Source: Hygrophila difformis (taxonomy: Eukaryota; Streptophyta; Magnoliopsida; Lamiales; Acanthaceae). From it: a stretch of 64,000 bases of DNA. The stretch lies in contig JAOANR010000003.1 of assembly GCA_030278955.1 (NCBI GenBank), forward strand, positions 57,467,628 through 57,531,627, in the 5' to 3' direction. The position numbers were made by a program, and so were the translations under genes. Of this stretch, positions 56,300 to 64,000 are shown one piece after another; the stretch's first letter is position 1, and the number at the start of each line of letters is the position of its first letter. The notes beneath the pieces were generated by a model. That model was not told where the DNA came from, did not search any database, and saw nothing but the letters and a program-made list of their open reading frames with translations.

Positions 56300-58483
56300 C
56301 AGAATGGAGTCGTGGAAAGGAAAAATCGAACCATTCAAGAGATGGCCAGGGTTATGCTCAACTCAAAGGATGTTCCTCAGTTCCTGTGGGCTGAAGCTGT
56401 TCACACTGCCTGCTACATCTCTAATAGAGTCCACTTGAGACCCAAACATCAGAAGACTCCCTATGAACTGTGGAAGGGTAAAAAGACTACCATATCTTAC
56501 TTTCATACTTTTGGTAGTACTTGCTTTGTTCTTAATGACAGGGACCATCTTGGGAAGTTTCAAGAGAAAAGTGAAGAAGGAACTCTTGTTGGATATTCTT
56601 CCACAAGCAAAGCCTACAGAGTCTATCTACCAAACTCCAGAAAAGTGGTTGAATCTGCTAATGTTACCTTTGTTGACAAGCCTAGCAGATCCCCTTGCCC
56701 TGCTGATGCTAAAAATCAAGAAGACTCTGGTTTGAACAACTTGGAATCATCTTCCTCTGACAACAAGGAGAATACACCAGCTCGTGCAGTGGACACAAAT
56801 ACCAGCTCAGTTCCTCCTACTCCCTCAAGAAGGGTGCACAGAAACCATGATGAAGATGACTTGATAGGTGATCTTAACGATGGGAGAAGGACTCGGATCA
56901 AGAAGAAGATTGACTACAAGGAGCTAGCAGGTCTACACTGCTTCACCTCCAGAATAGAGCCAAAGAAGGTTGAAGAAGCTCTGGAAGATGAACACTGGAT
57001 TCTTGCCATGCAAGAGGAACTGGAACAGTTTGCCAGAAATGAAGTATGGTCCTTGGTAAAGAGACCAGATGATGTGAATGTGATTGGAACCAAATGGATC
57101 TTCAAAAACAAGTCTGATGAAAATGGCAACATCACCAGGAACAAAGCAAGGCTAGTTGCTCAAGGGTACACTCAGATTGAAGGAGTGGATTTCTCTGAAA
57201 CCTTTGCCCCTGTCGCTAGACTTGAGGCTGTCAGGCTGCTGATAGCCATTGCTTGCACTTTCGAGTTCAAACTTTATCAGATGGATGTCAAAAGTGCTTT
57301 TCTTAATGGGTGGCTGAAGGAAGAAGCTTATGTAGAGCAGCCAAAAGAATTTGAAGACCCTCATTATCCAGACCATGTTTACAAACTGAACAAAGCTCTT
57401 TATGGGCTCAAACAAGCTCCAAGAGCTTGGTATGATCGACTGTCATCCTACCTACTTGAGAAGGGATATGTTCGAGGCAATGCTGACAAGACTCTCTTCA
57501 TCAAGAGAGAAGAAAAAGGGTTTCTGATAGCCCAAATATATGTTGATGACATAGTGTTTGGATCAACCAGTCAAGCCCTGAAGGATGAATTCATCAGTAT
57601 CATGAGTAAGGAATTTGAAATGAGTCTAGTTGGTGAACTAACTTATTTCTTAGGTCTGCAGGTTACTCAGAAGAAGGAAGGAATTTTTCTGAACCAATCC
57701 AAATATGCTAAGAATCTTGTGAAAAGATTTGGGATGGAGTCCAGCAAGGCTGTTCGAACTCCTATTGGGACTAGTGACAAATTGAACAAAGATGCTTCTG
57801 GTAAATCAGTCGATTGTAAATTATATCGAAGTATTATTGGTAGTTTGTTGTATCTTGCAGCTAGCAGGCCAGACATCAGTTATGCTGTGGGAGTCTGCGC
57901 TAGATATCAAGCTGATCCCAAGGAGTCACATCTCCATGCTGCAAAAAGGATCATCCGATATGTGGCTGGAATTGTTGATCTTGGAATTTGGTACTCCAAG
58001 AACTCAAGCATTCAGCTCATTGGTTACAGCGATGCAGATTGGGCAGGGTGTGCTGATGACAGAAAAAGCACCACTGGAGGATGCTTCTATGTTGGAACAA
58101 ATCTTGTGAGCTGGTACAGCAAGAAGCAAAGCTCTATTTCCCTCTCCACTGCTGAAGCTGAGTACTTAGCCGCAGGAAGTTGTTGTGCTCAACTCCTTTG
58201 GATGAAGCAGATGATCAAAGACTATGGCATTGATCACAAGGAGCTGTTCCTGCTGTGCGACAACATGAGTGCGATCAACATAGCCAAGAATCCTGTTCAG
58301 CATAGTCGAACAAAGCATATAGAGATCAGACATCATTTCATTCGTGATTTGGTGGAAGAAGGAATTATGTCCATTTCACACGTTGGGACTGAACAACAAC
58401 ATGCAGACATATTCACTAAGGCCCTGAATGGTGATCGGTTTGAAGCCCTTAGGCGCGAGCATGGGCTTTGCTACATGGATTAA
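56300..58483 (+). pseudogene. Sirevirus pol, second part: integrase end, reverse transcriptase, RNase H
   Basis: Same frame as the preceding segment, resuming right after the TAA. The integrase catalytic Glu (VVERKN) is the sixth codon after the stop, so the lesion divides the D-D-E triad. Copia reverse transcriptase: GTKWIFKNK, QMDVKSAFLNG, LYGLKQAPRAWY, and the catalytic IYVDDIVFG at about 57538. RNase H: GYSDADWAG (about 58023), SLSTAEAEY (about 58143), TKHIEIRHHFIRD (about 58312). Stop codon after CYMD at 58481-58483. Apart from the leading stop this half is uninterrupted, indicating a fairly young copy. Confidence 0.9.
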
Positions 58484-58850
58484 GATGCTGGATCAAACTC
58501 TCCCCCATGGTGTACACTGTAAGATCCAATAGGCCCAAATCTATTCGTGTTTTCTAATTTTGGGTTGCAGGATTTATATTCTCTAGGGGGAGAGATTAAA
58601 AGCCCATCAGAGAGGCCCAAATGTCAAATCCGAACTTCCTTCTGATGGTGCTGGTCCAGGAGCATATCAGTGTAGTCTCTACTCTGTCCAATCACTGGCG
58701 GGAAAGTATATTTTATTTCCCTATGATCTCGTGCAGAATCATTTCATTCTCTGATCTTGCTCGCTTCGTCTTCCTTGTGCTTTCGCTTGTTTTTCTTTTT
58801 GCATTCGCTTCACTTGTTTCTTGCCCTAAGAGCTCTTGTGCAGAATTTCA
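58484..58850 (+). other. Spacer between pol and the extra ORF
   Basis: The spacer contains a polypurine-like AGGGGGAGAG at about 58585-58594. Splice-like sites are ACTGTAAGAT (about 58518), TTGGGTTGCAG (58570) and CTTGTGCAG (58842) just before the next ATG, so the extra ORF may be expressed from a spliced RNA. This is inference. Confidence 0.5.
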
Positions 58851-61147
58851 ATGGTAAAAACAAGGGGATTGAAGAAAGCCCTTGAGGCGTCTGGGGAACC
58901 CTCTTCTCCCACAAAGCAAACCACTGCAGAGGGTGATTTTGGAAAATCCCTACAGGAGTGGCATAAGAAGAAGGCGAAGATTGAAAAGGCTCGAACCACT
59001 GTTCCTAGCGGCCCTTTGGACATTAGGAATGAACTCCGAGACACAGGGGTAGCGGTTACAGAAGAGGAGGAACCCGTTTTGGAGGTTGAACCCACGTCCA
59101 CTATGGAACCCTCCAACTCTCCGACGGTTGAAGAACAGGCGGTTACTGCTAATGAGGAGCCTATTTCTATTGATGATCCGCCGCCTGAGGATGCTGCCAC
59201 CATGGATTCTCCCAAGAACTTGCGTACTCTAGCCAAGGCTGCCTCAACCTCTTCCAAAGGAAAAAGCGCAAAGAAAGGTAGTAAATCTACTTCGATTTCC
59301 TCTAATGTGGCTACTAGATCTTCTACAGGGAAAACGACTGCAGCAGAAACCACTTCAGTGGCCCCTCCTAAGCAACAAGGAACCCCATTGCTGCTGTTCC
59401 CTTGACTGCTGTTGCACCTTCTAGAGTTGTGTCTCAAGGAGCCAAGGAGAAGAATGCACCAGTCTCCCAAACTACAGGTCAAACCAGTCGTGGAAAATCA
59501 TCCAAGAAAAGTGCTTCTCGCCCCAAAGCTGTTGTAGACCCCATTCAGACACTTGCTTCTGCTACTGATCCCATACCTCCTTCCAAGGAACCTGGAGTAG
59601 TCGAGAATCCTATCTCTGAGGAACAAGGGGTAGAGACTCAACCTGCTGATGACAATGTTGAGGAATCCTCTGGAGAAGCGTCTGAGGAAGAGGGTGAACA
59701 TGTCGAGGGAACTGCTGGAGAACCTGAAGGAGTTACTGTGGAAGAAGAGAATGTGGGTATGACTGGTGAAGTCAATGCTGCTGAATCAGAAGAGGAAAGC
59801 TCTGAGTCCGAACATGCTGAAGCTGCTACTCAAGTTGCTATTGGGACAGGTTCTAAAGTGGCCAGAGTACCTATTGAGAAAGCTCCGAGAGTGGAAGAAT
59901 CTGAAAGTGAGTATGAGGTCTCAGGAGAGCATCACACTGAGGGGGAGAAATCTGAGAGTGATGAAGTCCAGGTTGTTCAGAAACCTTCTCCAAAGGTTCA
60001 AGCCTCGGTGTCCAAGACCATCAAGTCCACCAAGAGAGTTCGTGATCCAGATGAGGCTCCTGAGGATCGAAAGAAAGCAAAAGAAGATTCTAAAGGAATT
60101 TCTAGCCGGATTGATAAGCAACTGCCTTTGCACCCAGGAAAGGCTTCTGGATACAAGTTCTACTACTCGGCTGCCAGATCATACTATGACTCAGTATTGA
60201 AGAAGAACAAAATTCGTGTGGAGAGCAGATTCTGTGGGAAGAAGTACCAGGAGTTGGGATGGACCATCTATCTTGAGGAAAGGGACTTGTTTGAATGGGC
60301 TTCCAAATGGAACAGGTTCAGACCTGACCTAGTAAGGGAATTCTATGCCAACCTCCAAAAGGATTTTCTCCAGGAAGGATCAACTTGGTATTGCAAGAAT
60401 TACACTAGAGGAATCATCTATGAAGTCACCTCGGCCAAGATCAATAACCTGCTTGGTCTTCCAGAAGTCTCTTTTGAAAGTGTCTACCAACCAGGGACTG
60501 CATTTGATAGTGACTTGGTAGCCCATGCAGTGACTAAAGGAGAAGTTCAACACATGCCAGGCAGAGGAATCAGTCCGAAGGACCTTACTCAGAAGTACCA
60601 TTTGCTCTACAAATTTTGTGCCTCCAAATTACTGCCTACCTCAAATCACTCCTTGGTGTCCCGTGAGATGTGTCACCTCATTTATGCCATTGAAGAAAAG
60701 GAACATATCAACTTTGGCTACTTGGTACTCTCCCAGTTTGGCAAGCTTGCTCAGACAATCAAGAATGATGGAAAGACCCTACTTCCATATCCTGCCCTGA
60801 TCACTGCATTTCTGGAATCTGAGAATATCTTTGGAGATAGGAAGGAGAGCACTGATGAGATCAATGAGTTTGCTCTCTCCCAAGCAGTGCTCAAGAAAGT
60901 ACCAGATCTTCCAGGCATTGATGGATCCCTCAGTCGACAAAGTGCTCTTCATAGAGCAAATGCCATCTTCTCCAGTGTCACAGATGAGGTCCGGATGCTG
61001 AAAGATGCCCTTGAGGCTCTGGAAAAGAAGCTGGAACAGGGTCGTGCTCTCATGCCAGACTACTGGTCCGATGAACCTAATGCAATCTCTCATGCTGATG
61101 ATGATGATGAAGAATCTGAGGAGGGTTCAGATGAGGAGCCCGAGTAA
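58851..61147 (+). pseudogene. Sirevirus extra ORF in env-like position
   Basis: Start ATG 58851 (MVKTRGLKK, the typical opening of these ORFs). A frameshift at GGAACCCCATTG (about 59380-59391) ends the first frame at 59405, and the second runs to 61147. The N-terminal half is low-complexity, rich in Ser, Glu, Thr and Val (for example EESSGEASEEEGEHVEG). About 60135-60900 encodes a compact domain (SGYKFYYSAARSYYDSVL; FEWASKWNRFRPDLVREFYANL; GIIYEVTSAKINNLLGLP) resembling the putative plant transposon protein domain. A short coiled coil (VRMLKDALEALEKKLEQ) and an acidic tail follow. I see no signal peptide or membrane segment, so an envelope role is doubtful for this copy. The real function is unknown. 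Confidence 0.75.
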
Positions 61148-61593
61148 CTTTTGCCAGGAATTGATCCAGAGGGGGAGTAGAAATCCAAAAACCTTTTGCT
61201 GCTGTTGATGATGATGAGCTCTTCCTGCTATTCCTGCTGATGCCAAATGGGTAATATCTTCCTAACTCTTAAACTTTTTATTGAGTTCTGTTTTTAAGAA
61301 ACTCTGGTAATTTTCTTTTTGTTGTGCTTATGATGTGTGTCTGCTGATTATGGATTATGGTGATGGACTGATGAACATGTTTTTGTTAGTTGCTGTGATG
61401 AACATGTTTTCTGGTTATTGATGTTGTCTTTCCTTTTGCTATGATGATTATTCTGGTTGTATTGTTTTTCATAGCATTATGGGATGTAATTGGTGGATGG
61501 GTTGTTGGGTTGTTGTATGTTCTTAGCTAGGATTTGTAATAGATCAGGTTGGATTTTCTGTACTGGCTCACTTCCTGTCAAAAAGGGGGAGAA
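61148..61593 (+). promoter_or_regulatory. Sirevirus 3' non-coding region with polypurine tracts
   Basis: AGAGGGGGAGTAGAAA lies at 61168-61183 and AAAAAGGGGGAGAA at 61580-61593, the latter touching the LTR. With the tract at 58585 this makes three. Multiple polypurine tracts upstream of the 3' LTR are known for Sireviruses. Confidence 0.7.
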
Positions 61594-61675
61594 TGTTGAG
61601 TCAAAGTTTTGATGGAAGTTCACAGCCGATGTTTGAACACGCTTGAAGAACATACACAACTCCAGTCGAACATGT
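61594..61675 (+). repeat. Sirevirus 3' LTR remnant (82 of 972 bp)
   Basis: Identical by eye to the first 82 bases of the 5' LTR, ending GTCGAACATGT. It then changes abruptly to ATTATTAGATTGTACGAGG, which has no counterpart in the 5' LTR. The remaining 890 bp and the outer target duplication are gone. Confidence 0.9.
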
Positions 61676-61911
61676 ATTATTAGATTGTACGAGGGAGGGG
61701 CAGCCATCTTTAGATTGTATTATTGCCATTTCTCGCCTCCTCACTCATTTTTGACTGGAATGAACCTGCTGTGTTTTTTTTTTTTATCTGTGAGCTTCAC
61801 ACCATCTGATTATTAACTTTTTGAATTTCTCATCATCTTTTCCTTTATGGTTGCATACTTATCTGTTTCATGTAGTATTTACTAATGCAACCTATTGATG
61901 ATGCTCTGCAG

Positions 61912-62038
61912 CATTTGGATATTAACATTCAGAAGGTACCCCACAAATTACCGTCCAAGAATCAACAAATTGGATTCGACCAAGGACCGCGAGCAGAAGA
62001 CTACTGCTGGATCTTACTATTGTTATTTGGATGATTAA
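61912..62038 (+). CDS. Possible last exon of an unrecognised gene
   Basis: After a good acceptor (GATGCTCTGCAG) an open frame of 41 codons, [15 protein letters not shown]...SYYCYLDD, ends at TAA 62036-62038. The following DNA has a UTR-like look. Upstream exons are not identified. If real, they would lie within 61676-61911 or on the far side of the Sirevirus. This could equally be chance. No family was recognised. Confidence 0.25.
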
Positions 62039-63856
62039 TGTGTATGTTAAGAAGCTAAGATACAGAATTTCTCTACAGCCGCCTCTCTTTTAGCTGCGCG
62101 CCTGGACGTTGATGGAAAAAGATGTTGCTACCTTGTGCTGCTAGGTACCACCCATTTGTTGATGAAAGGATTCCTCAAGAGTGTTCTTTCGAAGTTGAGA
62201 GGGTCAAACGCACAAATATTCTGCAATTTATGTCGGCATATTGACAATTTATAAGAGATAGAGAATGCTTGAGCTTTGCTGGTTTCTCACAGCCAAATTC
62301 TGTCAAGAGGCCAGTTTTGGTTGTTTTAGATGATGAATTTAACCTTATTATACAGAATTTGGTAGGCATTTTGACATATGGTTGTTAATTACAATCATAT
62401 TGACGGTTGCATCCCTTGTCCTTTTTTTTTTCTTTTGTTTTTTTTAAAAAAAAATATGATAATCAGGACTATGTCTTTGATTATGTAAAAATCCTAACTT
62501 ATCCATGTCCAGAGATTGTGGACAATGTTGTTCTGGCAGCAAATATATTTACTTCCACTTGGATTTTGCTGCTGTCTAGAGGAATGAATAAATGATATGT
62601 GATGGTTCTTTTTTTTCTTTTTTTCTATGATTACTACGGAAAGCATTTTGACTTTCAATGCGGTGTTTAAGAAGTGCGATGGTTAAGTTCTTAGACTTAC
62701 ATTGTTGGACATCCTTTGAACTATTGGTTGAAGGGGAATAATCTCATCCATTTTTTAAGCTTATAACACACAAATTAGAAGGAACAAATGAGAAGGATAG
62801 AGAATTGGGTGGAAAATCGAACTTCATCCTAAATTTTAGAAGTCAGGGGAATTGACATAGGTTGTCATTCCCGTCATCCATAAATATTTCTATCATTGAT
62901 TTATGTTAAATAAAATATGTGTAATATGTTTCTGAATCGGAGCTTATAAATTCCAACAAACATGTAAATGGCCTTGGTTGAAATTATTAGTATGAACCTG
63001 TTATATTACAGAGTAGTATAAATGGCCTTGGTTTATCAAAAAATTCAAGCTTCTAGTTTATTGTGTCACACTTTTTCCATTTCAGACTAGATATGTTGCC
63101 TCGTGCTGCTGCTGTGTATAACAATTGTTTTCTTCCTTCTCAAAAAAGGATTCAACAAAAGTCTGTATTTTATAGGAAAGGCAAAAGGTCTCACATGGCT
63201 GGCACCGCCTCTACTCCTCGAACGTAGGAATCAACGATTTAGACCATATCCAATAGCCGACACTATACTCAAACCCAACTTACAGTAAATATCATATCAA
63301 ACAGTAATTCATCTCCAATAGGCAACACTATACTCAATTATAAGGTATACAATTTAGAAACTATCTTATATAACGATGTAATGCATATAAATGATCTTAC
63401 TTGAATGCATATAGTGAAATCAAATGTAACATGTAACATATCATGTTTGCAAGATAACTTGTGTAAACATATTGGTGAAGATTGCTCATCCCCATTTTCC
63501 AATGCCACCCCAAAACTGTAAAACGGCAAGCCACCCAAAAGTTCATCTCACAAATATTTTTTTCCGAAGTAAACCGTACGAGCATGGAGAGCTTCAACGA
63601 GACAAAATCCATGGATCTTGTAAGATCATATTATTAAACACCACAAATTATTGTAAAGCAGTTAGTGTTCGCCTCAATTTCCACTTTATCCATCTCTATA
63701 GGAAATCATTCAAAATCGCATCGTTTTAACTTTTAAGCTAAACAAACGAGTGGGACCTAAATTATGCAGAAAATTTGCAATAGTTTACAACAGAAGAAGC
63801 TTCAACTACATCTCTGAGGTAAATTAAATCTCATTGTTCGTAGAGCAAACATTTAA
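62039..63856. other. Intergenic DNA, nothing firmly recognised
   Basis: Short chance frames only. A minus-strand SINE-like scrap (TTATAACACACAAATTAGAAGG, GGTGGAAAATCGAACTTC) is around 62760-62830. A small repeat CCAATAG(C/G)C(G/A)ACACTATACTCAA occurs near 63250 and 63315. Confidence 0.35.
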
Positions 63857-64000
63857 GTACTAGTATCTACCAATTTTGGTACCTTTGCTTGGTCTCCTTT
63901 GGCGCTGAGGATCTCTGGGAATAGTGATGCAACACCTTTTCTTATGAAAATGGGGGATGATCCTCTGATTGATTCTGTGGAACCCTTGGTTTCCAACCTG
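63857..64000 (+). other. Open frame at the right edge, possible partial exon
   Basis: The frame is open for 48 codons to the window end and includes FLMKMGDDPLIDSVEPLVSNL. An ATG at 63944 or 63950 could start it. Base composition shifts to less AT than the preceding kilobase. One minus-strand frame is also open, so this is only a hint that a gene begins or continues past the edge. Confidence 0.2.

Larger units (their letters stand above)
52175..61675 (+). mobile_element. Sirevirus-type Ty1/copia retrotransposon with truncated 3' LTR
   Basis: 5' LTR 52175-53146, initiator-Met primer site 53149-53161, coiled-coil gag, pol in copia order, an additional ORF 58851-61147, several polypurine tracts, and an 82-bp stump of the 3' LTR. 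The long gag with coiled coil, two zinc knuckles, extra ORF in the env-like position and repeated polypurine tracts are Sirevirus (Maximus/SIRE) hallmarks. Coding breaks: a frameshift near 55345, a nonsense codon at 56297, a frameshift near 59385. Without a full 3' LTR it could not form normal transcripts. Confidence 0.92.

Overview
The window looks like nuclear DNA from a eudicot plant. It carries spliced genes with GT-AG introns, plant families (an ERD3/PMT21-type methyltransferase, an F-box protein of the F-box-associated type, a glycine-rich A3-type protein), plant LTR-retrotransposon lineages (Athila, chromovirus, Sirevirus, other copia) and many plant MITEs and SINEs. An asterid (perhaps Lamiales) host is my impression only. 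Species was not determined. A 500-N scaffold gap lies at 19503-20002.

Layout: 1-3200 holds two arrays of a palindromic TACGACGCTA repeat. 3195-5582 is a broken minus-strand Ty1/copia fragment. 6664-18663 is a complete Athila-type Ty3/gypsy element with 1594-bp LTRs that differ at one base by eye, an intact 1799-codon gag-pol, a tRNA-Asp primer site, and an unusual 3' part with 80-86 bp repeats and about 0.9 kb of very GC-rich DNA ending at a splice-donor-like site. 18664-24968 is MITE/SINE-rich intergenic DNA. 24969-30524 is a chromovirus whose polyprotein frame is interrupted by six in-frame stops but no frameshift. It sits between two direct copies of a 1.3-kb host segment, and the right copy preserves the uninterrupted insertion site inside a SINE.

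The host genes lie on the right half. The ERD3/PMT21-like gene (34546-37176, seven coding exons, 599 aa) looks intact. A GYPPQ/glycine-rich A3-like gene (39303-41934) has a 1-nt frameshift in exon 1 and a 2-kb intron with repeats. 43.5-48.5 kb is a nested stack of DNA transposons: a hAT element with 8-bp TSD contains a 1-kb foldback with a 10-bp TSD. A decayed RNase H-like fragment follows, then a minus-strand F-box gene (50471-51577).

52175-61675 is a Sirevirus-type Ty1/copia element. It has a coiled-coil gag, a pol with one frameshift and one nonsense codon, an extra ORF in the env-like position with one frameshift, and a 3' LTR cut down to 82 bp. The last 2.3 kb has at most weak coding signals. 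I did not find a clearly new multi-gene system. The most unusual structures are the GC-rich Athila 3' region, the SINE/chromovirus/tandem-duplication junction, the nested foldback, and the palindromic arrays.
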